From Dokdonella sp. (GTDB taxonomy: Bacteria; Pseudomonadota; Gammaproteobacteria; Xanthomonadales; Rhodanobacteraceae), in NCBI GenBank assembly GCA_019634795.1, contig JAHCAR010000002.1, positions 226,628-290,627 of the forward strand: a stretch of DNA of 64,000 nucleotides, read 5' to 3'. Below, in pieces: positions 54,105 through 64,000 of this stretch. A program made the position numbers and the translations under genes. Position 1 is the stretch's first letter. The number at the start of each line of letters is the position of its first letter. Below the pieces are notes generated by a model. The model had not been told where the DNA came from. It did no database searches and saw nothing but the letters and a program-made list of their open reading frames with translations.

Positions 54105-55258
54105 GCGTCGTCCCGGGATGTCTGCCGGTAGGGCGAATGATCGAGCAATTCCTCGCGATAGGCTTCCAGGGCCTGGCCCTCGCGTCGCAGGGCGTCGCCG
54201 ACCGCCGCCGAAAAGCGTGCGTCGATGAGGCGGTGGAACGAGCGCGTGCGCACCGGCAGGAATCCGCGGGCGATCTTGTGTTCGCCCTGGGCACCTGGTT
54301 CGAAGCGCCGCAGGCCGTTGCGGATGCAGTAGTCGATGCCCTGGTAGTAGCAGGCCTCGAAATGCAGCCCGGCGATCGGCTCATCGGCGCCCCAGTAGCG
54401 GCCATACAGGGTATCGCTGCTGCGCAGGCAGAACGCCGCGGCGATGATTCGTCCGGCCCGCCGGCAGAGCACGGCGACGACCTGGCGCGGCATGTGGCGA
54501 CCGAGGTGGCGGAAAAACGCCTCGGTCAGGGCCGGATGATTGCCGTGGGCTTCGAAGGTCGACAGATAGAGTCGGTGCAGGGTCCGCCACTCGGCATCCT
54601 CGAGCTCGTCGCCATGGCGGATCTCGCAATGCACCCCGGCGGCCGCGACCTGGGCCCGCTCCTGGCGGATGTTCTTGCGCTTCTTCGGCTTGAGCGCGGC
54701 GAGGAAGGCCTCGAAATCCGGCCAGCCCCGGTTGTGCCAGTGGAATTGCCAGTCGAAGCGCGGCAGCCAGTGCGTTCCGGAAAACGCTTCCGCGCCGGCG
54801 TCATCGACGAAGTTCAGGTGTGCGGACGACAGGCCGAGCGACTCGAGCCGTTGCTCGATCGCGGCGACCAGCAAGCGACGTCGCGAGCCTGCCTCTGCGT
54901 CGTCGCCGACCAGCAGGCGCGGCCCGCTGACCGGCGTGTACGGCACGGCGCAGAGCAGCTTGGGGTAGTAGTCGAGCCCGTTGCGCGCATAGGCGCTGGC
55001 CCAGGCCCAGTCGAAGACGAATTCGCCGTGCGAGTTGCCCTTGAAATAAAGCGGCGCCGCGGCGACCAGGCGCCCGTCTTCGTATAGTCCCAACGGACAC
55101 GGCTGCCAGCCGAGGGCCGGCTGGATGCAGCCCTGCGCCTCGAGGCCGGCCAGGAAGGCATGCGAAACGAACGGGTGGTCGCTGCCGACCAGGGCGTCCC
55201 ATGCGCCGGCGTCGATCTCGTCGACGCCCGTGTGCATGCGCATATCGATTGACGCCAT
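54101..55258 (-). CDS. FemAB-like GNAT-fold acyltransferase
   Basis: A 385-residue protein matching the FemAB-like/PF04339 group: HPFVSHAFLAGLEAQGC near the start, LYFKGNSHGEFVFDWAWASA, KPKKRKNIRQERAQV and the later GRYWGADEPIAGLHFEACYY. It resembles peptidoglycan-crossbridge and lipid-type acyltransferases. The tight overlap with aat (also an aminoacyl-transfer GNAT-fold enzyme) is notable. The donor and acceptor are not predictable. The ATG at 55258 begins before the first conserved segment. Confidence 0.87.
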   Translation of the reverse strand: MASIDMRMHTGVDEIDAGAWDALVGSDHPFVSHAFLAGLEAQGCIQPALGWQPCPLGLYEDGRLVAAAPLYFKGNSHGEFVFDWAWASAYARNGLDYYPKLLCAVPYTPVSGPRLLVGDDAEAGSRRRLLVAAIEQRLESLGLSSAHLNFVDDAGAEAFSGTHWLPRFDWQFHWHNRGWPDFEAFLAALKPKKRKNIRQERAQVAAAGVHCEIRHGDELEDAEWRTLHRLYLSTFEAHGNHPALTEAFFRHLGRHMPRQVVAVLCRRAGRIIAAAFCLRSSDTLYGRYWGADEPIAGLHFEACYYQGIDYCIRNGLRRFEPGAQGEHKIARGFLPVRTRSFHRLIDARFSAAVGDALRREGQALEAYREELLDHSPYRQTSRDDA

Positions 55259-55397
55259 GGGTATTCCGTGTTCGCTCAACGCAGGCGCGGCGTCAGCCGC
55301 GATGATCTTTTTCGCAGGTTTCCACGTCCCCGCGCGTTGCCTGAAAGCATCGAGCCTGATGGCTCTTCCTGCCAATTGGGTCGGCCGAACCCGCCTG

Positions 55398-56426
<1,029 letters not shown>

Positions 56427-56632
56427 CTATCGCCCGGATGCCACCTTCACGCCTGGTTCTCGTTGCCGCTGCCGATGTCGATCCGCCGGATCGCCGCCTG
56501 CACGCGGGTCAAGAGGATGGGGGGCAGGCGCGGACGAATCAAGGCTTGCGCCCGCGCCTGCGGGATTCGAGGTTCGCTTGACCCGCGTCGACACTTCGTA
56601 CGACGCGCCAACTGATCAATCTGGAGATTCTG

Positions 56633-57700
56633 ATGCGCATCGGTATTCCGTCCGAGACCAAGACCCTCGAAGGGCGTGTCGCCCTGGTGCCAGCGGCCTG
56701 TGCCGACCTGGTCCGTCGCGGCCACGAGGTTTTCATCCAGTCCGGCGCCGGCACCAAGAGCGGCTACAGCGATGACGACTTCGTGCGCAACGGGGTCAAG
56801 GTGGTTGCCGATGCCGACAAGCTCTATGAAAGCGGCGAGCTGATCGTCAAGGTCAAGGAACCGATCGCCGGCGACCTCTCGCGCCTGCGCAAGAACCATC
56901 TGCTGTTCTGCTACCTGCACCTGGCCGCCGAACCTGCCCTCACCAAGAGCCTCTGCGAGATCGGCCTGACCGGCATCGCCTTCGAGTCGGTCGAGGAGAT
57001 GGACGGCTCGCTGCCGCTGCTGGCGCCGATGTCGATCATCGCCGGGCGCATCGCCGTGCAGGTCGGCACGCATCTGCTGCACCAGCCGGCCGGCGGCAAG
57101 GGCAAGCTGCTCGGCGGCCTGCCCTCGACCGACCGCGGCAAGGTCGTCGTGCTCGGCGCCGGCGCAGCGGGCGGCAATTCGGCGGCGCTGGCCGCGGCCG
57201 GTGGCGCCAACGTGATCGTCTTCGACAAGCGCCCGGACCGCCTCGCCCAGATGATGGCGCTCGGCGCCAACGTCACCGCGCTGTATCCCTACGAGGAATA
57301 CGTCGCCCGCGAACTGCGTGATGCCGACCTCGTCGTCGGCGCCGTGCTCGTGCCGAGCGCGCGCGCGCCGCGCGTGGTGACCGCGGCCATGGTCAAGGAC
57401 ATGGAGCCGGGCAGCGTGCTCGCCGACATCTCGATCGACCAGGGTGGCTGCTTCGAGACCTCGCGGCCGACCACCTGGAAGGAACCGACCTACGTGGTCG
57501 ACGGCGTGACCCACTTCGCCGTAACGAACATGCCCGGCGCCGTGCCGCAGACCTCCTCGCAGGCCATTTCGGCGGCGATCCTGCCCTATGTGCAGCGCCT
57601 CGCCAGCGGCCCGGCCTGGCGCGACTATGCCCCGCTCAAGGGCGGCATCAATGTCGACGCAGGCAAGGTCGTGCATCCCGCGCTGGAAGGCGTGGTTTGA
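56633..57700 (+). CDS. ald: Alanine dehydrogenase
   Basis: A 355-residue NAD-dependent alanine dehydrogenase. MRIGIPSETKTLEGRVALVP begins the canonical N-terminal domain, IVKVKEPIAGDLSRLRKNHL is the substrate region, and VVVLGAGAAGGNSAALAAAG the nucleotide-binding turn. The C-terminus carries VTNMPGAVPQTSSQAISAAI. It interconverts alanine and pyruvate. Its place between trxB and ftsK is unusual for gammaproteobacteria, where a regulator (lrp) is common. Confidence 0.95.
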   Translation: MRIGIPSETKTLEGRVALVPAACADLVRRGHEVFIQSGAGTKSGYSDDDFVRNGVKVVADADKLYESGELIVKVKEPIAGDLSRLRKNHLLFCYLHLAAEPALTKSLCEIGLTGIAFESVEEMDGSLPLLAPMSIIAGRIAVQVGTHLLHQPAGGKGKLLGGLPSTDRGKVVVLGAGAAGGNSAALAAAGGANVIVFDKRPDRLAQMMALGANVTALYPYEEYVARELRDADLVVGAVLVPSARAPRVVTAAMVKDMEPGSVLADISIDQGGCFETSRPTTWKEPTYVVDGVTHFAVTNMPGAVPQTSSQAISAAILPYVQRLASGPAWRDYAPLKGGINVDAGKVVHPALEGVV

Positions 57701-57745
57701 TAATAAACAATCGCTTGCGCCACTAAATTAAGGTAACTTCTGCTG

Positions 57746-60067
<2,322 letters not shown>

Positions 60068-60159
60068 GTCGCGTCAGCCAGCGACGCTTCAGGACCGGCG
60101 TGGGATGCTGCGCCGCTTTCGAAAACCCCGTTCGCCACGACCTTCCAGGAACTCCGTCG

Positions 60160-60810
60160 ATGCTGCGTGCCCTCCTGTTGCTGTCCGCCCTCGTTGCCTC
60201 GAACGCGTCCGCCGCGGACACAGCGCGGGCCAGGCTCGATGCGTTCTCGGCCGGCATCCGCACGATCAGTGCGCAGTTTGAACAGTCGATCACCGGTGCC
60301 AAGGGGCAACGCGGCGAGACCTCGTCCGGCACCCTGGCGCTGAAGGCGCCGCGCCAGTTCCGCTGGCATGTCACCGCGCCCTACGAGCAGCTGATCGTCG
60401 CCGACGGCAACCGGGTCTGGATCTACGATCCCGATCTCGAGCAGGTCAGCGTGCGCGGGCAGGGCGCCGAGGAAGCGCACAGTCCGCTTGCCGTGCTGAC
60501 CGACCTGTCTCAGCTCGACACTGAATTCACCGCCAGCGAAGCGGGCCAGCGCGACGGCCTGCGCTGGCTCAAGCTCGTCTCGAAGGCCAGGGAACCCGAA
60601 TTCGCCTTCGCCGAACTCGGCTTCGACGACAAGGGCCTGGCCCGCATGCGCTTCGAGGACTCGCTCGGCAATACCACCGAGATCCGTTTCTCGGACTGGC
60701 AGCGCGACCCGAAGCTGGCCGCCGACACGTTTGCCTTCACCCCGCCCGACGGCGTCGATGTGGTCGGCGATCCGGGCGAGGACGCCGAGGTCTTCCCGAT
60801 CAAGGATTAG
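60160..60810 (+). CDS. lolA: Outer-membrane lipoprotein carrier protein LolA
   Basis: A 216-residue periplasmic carrier that ferries lipoproteins from LolCDE to LolB. It has a signal peptide (residues 1-19, SNASAA), RTISAQFEQSITGAKGQRGE, the GTLALKAPRQFRWHVTAPYE strand pair, and the WIYDPDLEQV segment. The ATG at 60160 lies 93 bp after ftsK, the conserved ftsK-lolA order. Confidence 0.95.
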   Translation: MLRALLLLSALVASNASAADTARARLDAFSAGIRTISAQFEQSITGAKGQRGETSSGTLALKAPRQFRWHVTAPYEQLIVADGNRVWIYDPDLEQVSVRGQGAEEAHSPLAVLTDLSQLDTEFTASEAGQRDGLRWLKLVSKAREPEFAFAELGFDDKGLARMRFEDSLGNTTEIRFSDWQRDPKLAADTFAFTPPDGVDVVGDPGEDAEVFPIKD

Positions 60811-61172
60811 GGGACCCGGCATCGACCAGGGGACTCGGCGACGGCCACGCCGTTGATCCGGCGCGACAGGGCCCTGCGAACTTGTCCGTCCAGCCGTCAC
60901 AGTCGTTCCAACCTCAGCGTCATCCCGGCGCAGGCCGGGATCCAGCGCCTTGAGCGCACATTGGAATCAAGCTTCAGTCCCCCGGCCTCGTTGGCCGTAT
61001 CCACGAGCTGCCGGCGAATCCTGCGCCTCATGGCAATTCTGACTGGAAACTGAATACGCCCTTCGAAGCCCTTGACTCTGGACCATGGTCCAGGGTGCAT
61101 GCTGGTCACCTCGGATCCCGCATCGAACCCCCTCGGGCTCACGGATCCGCTTCAAGACGATCGGAGGGCACC
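60811..61172. other. 362-bp gap after lolA with one common inverted repeat and the merR promoter
   Basis: No gene is seen. At 60922-60941 ATCCCGGC pairs with GCCGGGAT around GCAG, within the widespread GTCATCCCGGCGCAGGCC-type genomic repeat followed by GATCCAGCGCC. The right part (from about 61070) holds the MerR-type promoter listed separately. The lolA terminator was not identified. Confidence 0.55.
61072..61102 (+). promoter_or_regulatory. MerR-type metal-responsive promoter with dyad operator
   Basis: TTGACT at 61072-61077 and GCATGC at 61097-61102 are separated by 19 bp, the over-long spacer used by MerR-family activators. The spacer contains a perfect palindrome CTGGACCATGGTCCAG (61078-61093), extended to about 22 bp of near-symmetry (ACTCTGGACC/GGTCCAGGGT). 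It lies about 70 bp upstream of the merR start, so it probably drives the whole merR-membrane protein-ATPase operon. Confidence 0.82.
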
Positions 61173-61580
61173 ATGACCCAGTTTGCCATCGGCCAACTCG
61201 CCAGCGCCGCCGGCGTCGGCATCGACACGGTCCGCTACTACGAGCGCAGCGGCCTGCTCAAGCCGGCCAAACGTTCGGCTTCGGGCTACCGGAAGTACGG
61301 TGAAGGCGAACTTGACCGCCTGAACTTCATCCGTCGTGCCCAGCACCTCGGTTTCAGCCTCGGCGAAATCGGCGAGTTGCTCGCGATCAGCAGCCGCGGC
61401 GACGTCAAGGCCATGTACCAGGCGGCCAAGGTCCGCCTCGACGACATCGACAAACGCATCAACGAACTGCATCGCATGCGCGACGCGCTGGCCAACCTGA
61501 TGTCGGGTTGTCCGCGCGAAGGCATGGATGTGGATTGCCCCATCCTGCGTGCATTGCTCCACAAGGAGGCTAGCCAATGA
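61173..61580 (+). CDS. MerR-family metal-responsive regulator (CueR-like)
   Basis: A 135-residue MerR protein. The winged HTH spans IGQLASAAGVGIDTVRYYER and the following SGLLKPAKRSASGYRKY. A dimerisation helix follows (about 75-110), then a metal-binding loop with C113 and C122 in SGCPREGMDVDCPIL. This C-P-x(7)-C-P loop is close to CueR, with one extra residue, and the position where zinc and mercury sensors carry a helix cysteine has none. A copper or silver sensor is favoured. The ATG at 61173 follows GGAGGG. The stop overlaps the next start (ATGA). Confidence 0.9.
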   Translation: MTQFAIGQLASAAGVGIDTVRYYERSGLLKPAKRSASGYRKYGEGELDRLNFIRRAQHLGFSLGEIGELLAISSRGDVKAMYQAAKVRLDDIDKRINELHRMRDALANLMSGCPREGMDVDCPILRALLHKEASQ

Positions 61581-62239
61581 AACCCGTGAATGCCCTGCAA
61601 AAAGCCGAAGACGTGTCGCGCGAAGCCAGCCGCATGTGCTGCCTGACCCGCGTCAATTCGCTGCTAAAGTCCCTGCGCATCAAACACGACCGTGCCGGTG
61701 CCGTGCAGCAACCCGGGACGTCGCCCGACGGACATGACGACGATGGCGTGCATGCACCAACGCCGCACGACGAATTCGTCAGCGAACTCGAAGCCGCCGT
61801 TGCGATCGGCAGCTTTGCCCGCCTGCAGCGCGACACCCTGGTCGCCTTCGACAGTGCGCGCGAACTCGCCCGCGCCAAACTCGTATTCGCGGCGAGCCTG
61901 GTGGTGCCGCTGGTGCTGGTCGCCGCCGCGCTGAGCCTGTTCGGCGCGCAGCTCGATCGCGCGGCGACCGCGCTGTTGCAGTTCTCGGCACTGGCCCTGG
62001 CCACGCCGCTGATCTTCGCCCTGGCGAAAACCGCTGTGCGCAGTGGCTGGCAGGGCATCCGCCAGCATCCGTGGCTGGCCCTGCTCGGCGCTGCCGCGGC
62101 CGGGGGCTATGCGAGCAGCGCCTTGGCGATGTCCGGGGCGGTCAGTGCGACCGCGTCGGCGTTGACGCTCTCGGTGGCGGGCCTGCTGGTAATGGCCGTG
62201 CAACTCGGTCACTGGTGGTTGCTGCGCCGGGCGGCCTGA
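61577..62239 (+). CDS. Membrane protein homologous to the first four helices of a P1B ATPase
   Basis: A 220-residue protein. Residues 1-90 are soluble, with a CC pair (C21, C22) and a His/Asp-rich stretch (HDDDGVHAPTPHDE), plausible metal ligands. From residue 95 it aligns without gaps, offset 40, to the downstream ATPase: P111 to P144 here against P151 to P184 there, both ending ATPL(I/V)F, then GWQGIR against GWKGVR. The final helix (GLLVMAVQLGHWWLLRR) matches the ATPase's [17 protein letters not shown]. The actuator, CPC and DKTGT parts are absent. It overlaps merR by 4 bp and ends 6 bp before the ATPase. Function unknown. Confidence 0.85.
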   Translation: MKPVNALQKAEDVSREASRMCCLTRVNSLLKSLRIKHDRAGAVQQPGTSPDGHDDDGVHAPTPHDEFVSELEAAVAIGSFARLQRDTLVAFDSARELARAKLVFAASLVVPLVLVAAALSLFGAQLDRAATALLQFSALALATPLIFALAKTAVRSGWQGIRQHPWLALLGAAAAGGYASSALAMSGAVSATASALTLSVAGLLVMAVQLGHWWLLRRAA

Positions 62240-62245
62240 CCCGCC

Positions 62246-64000
62246 ATGCACGAACCCTCCAAGCACCACACGGACGGCTGCAGGCATTGCCATGCGCCCG
62301 ACGAGCCGGTCGACCCGGCACGCAAGGCGCATGGCAGGGACGCTGCCGCGCCGTCGATCGACCCCGTCTGCGGAATGTCGGTCGATCCGCTCACGGCAAA
62401 GCACGTCGCCGAACACGCGGGCGAGACGTTTCACTTCTGTTCGGCCGGATGCCGGCAGAAGTTCGTCGCCGACCCCGGCAAATACCTGAACCCGGCAAAG
62501 GCCGAACCCGCGTCCGTCGTGGACACGGACGTGATCTACACCTGCCCGATGCATCCCGAGATCCGCCAGCGCGGACCGGGCAGCTGTCCCAAGTGCGGCA
62601 TGGCGCTCGAGCCGCTGATTCCGACCGGGGCGGAGGACGATGGCGAACTGAAGGCGGTGCGGCGCAAGTTCCTGATCGCGGCGGTGCTGGCAATCCCGCT
62701 GTTGCTGATCGCCATGGGGCCGCATCTGCTCGGCCTGCATTTCGATGCCGGTATATCGACGATCGTGCGCTGGTCCGAATTCGTGCTGGCGACGCCGCTG
62801 GTTTTCTGGCTGGGTGCCGCCTACTACGTGCGCGGTTGGAAGGGAGTGCGAGCCGGATCGCCCAACATGTACAGCCTGATCGGCCTTGGTGTGCTCGTGG
62901 CCTATGCGTTCAGCCTCGCTGCGTTGTTCGCACCCAAGGTGTTCCCGCCGACGATGCGCGATGCGCACGGCGACGTGCCGTTCTACTTCGAGGCATCCGG
63001 CGTGATCATCGCCCTCGTGTTGCTTGGCGAGTGGCTAGAGCTGCGCGCACGCGGCAAGACTTCGGCCGCGATTCGCGGACTGCTCGAACTCGCGCCGAAA
63101 ACCGCGCGTCGCGTCGGTGAGGATGGCAGCGAGGATGAGGTCTCGCTCGACCAGGTCGAGGCCGGCGATCGGCTTCGCATACGGCCTGGCGAGAAGATTC
63201 CGGTCGACGGCAAGGTCGAGGACGGCAGCAGCAGCGTCGATGAATCGATGCTCAGCGGCGAGCCGATCGCGGTTGGCAAGAAGGCCGGCGACGCGGTGAC
63301 CGGCGGCACCATCAACGGCACCGGCAGTCTGCTCATGCGCGCCGAGAAAGTCGGCAACGAAACGGTGTTGGCGCAGATCGTCGACATGGTGGCCAAGGCA
63401 CAACGTTCGAAGGCTCCGTTGCAGCGACTGGCCGATCGGGTATCGATCTGGTTCGTACCGGCGGTCGTGGCGGTTTCCGTTCTCGCTTTCGGAGTCTGGT
63501 TCGCGTTCGGGCCCGAGCCGCGGCTGGCCCATGCGATCGTCAACGCGGTCGCCGTGCTCATCATCGCCTGTCCGTGTGCGCTCGGCCTGGCCACGCCGAT
63601 TTCGATCATGGTCGCCAGCGGGCGTGGTGCCGGCATGGGTGTATTGTTCCGCGAAGCGGCGGCGATCGAGGGCCTCAGCCATGTCGACACGCTCGTGCTC
63701 GACAAGACCGGCACGATCACCGAGGGCAAGCCGCGCCTGACCGACGTGGTCGCCGCCGATGGTTTCGATGAAAACGATGTGCTGGCCATGGCCGCGAGTC
63801 TCGAGGCCGCCAGCGAGCATCCGCTGGCCCATGCCGTCCTGGAAGGCGCCAAGGCGCGCCAGGTTGCCGTCCGCACGACCCGCGGTTTCGATTCGGTGAC
63901 CGGCGAAGGGGTCCGCGGCGAAGTCGATGGCAGGAAGGTCGCGCTGGGCAACGCGAAGCTGATGGCCAGCTACACGGTTCCCGAGGCGCTGGCGGGCAGG
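62246..64000 (+). CDS. copA: Copper-type P1B ATPase (CopA-like), cut by the right edge
   Basis: The first 585 residues of a metal-exporting P-type ATPase. The N-terminus has Cys/His clusters, a YHS-type domain (DPVCGMSV near 39-46, HFCSAGC at 63-69), and a heavy-metal-binding YTCPMHPEI...[12 protein letters not shown] domain (98-123), instead of classic HMA domains. Then come membrane helices, the LSGEP actuator motif, the transport motif CPC in [12 protein letters not shown], the phospho-acceptor DKTGT, and [12 protein letters not shown] predicts Cu(I)/Ag(I) export. The ATG at 62246 follows the small membrane protein by 6 bp. The ATP-binding end lies outside the window. Confidence 0.93.
   Translation, partial: MHEPSKHHTDGCRHCHAPDEPVDPARKAHGRDAAAPSIDPVCGMSVDPLTAKHVAEHAGETFHFCSAGCRQKFVADPGKYLNPAKAEPASVVDTDVIYTCPMHPEIRQRGPGSCPKCGMALEPLIPTGAEDDGELKAVRRKFLIAAVLAIPLLLIAMGPHLLGLHFDAGISTIVRWSEFVLATPLVFWLGAAYYVRGWKGVRAGSPNMYSLIGLGVLVAYAFSLAALFAPKVFPPTMRDAHGDVPFYFEASGVIIALVLLGEWLELRARGKTSAAIRGLLELAPKTARRVGEDGSEDEVSLDQVEAGDRLRIRPGEKIPVDGKVEDGSSSVDESMLSGEPIAVGKKAGDAVTGGTINGTGSLLMRAEKVGNETVLAQIVDMVAKAQRSKAPLQRLADRVSIWFVPAVVAVSVLAFGVWFAFGPEPRLAHAIVNAVAVLIIACPCALGLATPISIMVASGRGAGMGVLFREAAAIEGLSHVDTLVLDKTGTITEGKPRLTDVVAADGFDENDVLAMAASLEAASEHPLAHAVLEGAKARQVAVRTTRGFDSVTGEGVRGEVDGRKVALGNAKLMASYTVPEALAGR

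Noticed and set aside
56578-56604. Promoter for ald (TTGACC and TACGAC)
   Set aside because: Spacing of 15 bp is too short and the second hexamer is a poor match.
60922-60941. Terminator of lolA
   Set aside because: Stem belongs to a dispersed genomic repeat and lies over 100 bp after the stop with no T-run.

Overview
The window is high-GC, gene-dense bacterial chromosome. It most likely comes from a gammaproteobacterium of the order Xanthomonadales (Rhodanobacteraceae/Xanthomonadaceae-like). Pointers are GTAG-type REP elements with the core GGCTTCAGCCGC, an mtnB-mtnD-mtnC methionine-salvage block, a bacterial kynurenine/3-hydroxyanthranilate operon, and clpS-clpA-infA-aat and trxB-ald-ftsK-lolA orders that echo enterobacterial synteny. 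The genus assignment is inference. No rRNA, tRNA, CRISPR array or complete insertion sequence was found. Mobile-type DNA is limited to two MITE-like elements with CTAG flanks and several short repeats.

Layout. 1-10 kb: a cut-off gene end, an MBL-fold hydrolase, a repeat-rich gap, a PhzF-like protein, a GST, a membrane diguanylate cyclase, a membrane-tethered LuxR regulator with a DUF4199 protein, a Tat-exported epimerase-like protein with a YkgJ protein, and the ABC-F ATPase Uup. 10-16 kb: an IS5-type MITE, glutathione peroxidase, the mtnBDC genes ending in a membrane C13 peptidase, a LapA-like protein, and a secreted protein with a sorting-signal-like tail. 16-28 kb: a long leftward operon for tryptophan/kynurenine breakdown. 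It holds the aminomuconate-semialdehyde dehydrogenase, 2-aminomuconate deaminase, 3-hydroxyanthranilate dioxygenase, ACMS decarboxylase, kynureninase and kynurenine monooxygenase. Interleaved with them are five genes of unknown role, and a GNAT-nitrilase fusion lies beyond a second MITE.

28-44 kb: a periplasmic M3 oligopeptidase, a second PhzF-like protein, RluF, a flavoprotein, a rhomboid protease, a DUF1800/DUF1501/cytochrome-like export operon, a giant propeller sensor kinase, and a convergent HD-GYP response regulator. 44-47 kb: leucine catabolism (leucine dehydrogenase and isovaleryl-CoA dehydrogenase). 47-61 kb: core housekeeping (hflD, mnmA, Nudix, clpS, clpA, infA, aat, a FemAB-like protein, trxB, ald, ftsK, lolA). 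61-64 kb: a metal-resistance operon with a MerR regulator behind a classic dyad promoter, an unusual small membrane protein, and a copper-type P1B ATPase that runs off the right edge.

The most unusual item is the small membrane protein at 61577-62239. It aligns without gaps to the first membrane helices of the neighbouring P1B ATPase but lacks every catalytic domain. Also notable are the kynurenine operon with its embedded secreted and DUF proteins, the two CTAG-flanked MITEs (one supplying a stop codon), and the C13 protease coupled to methionine salvage.
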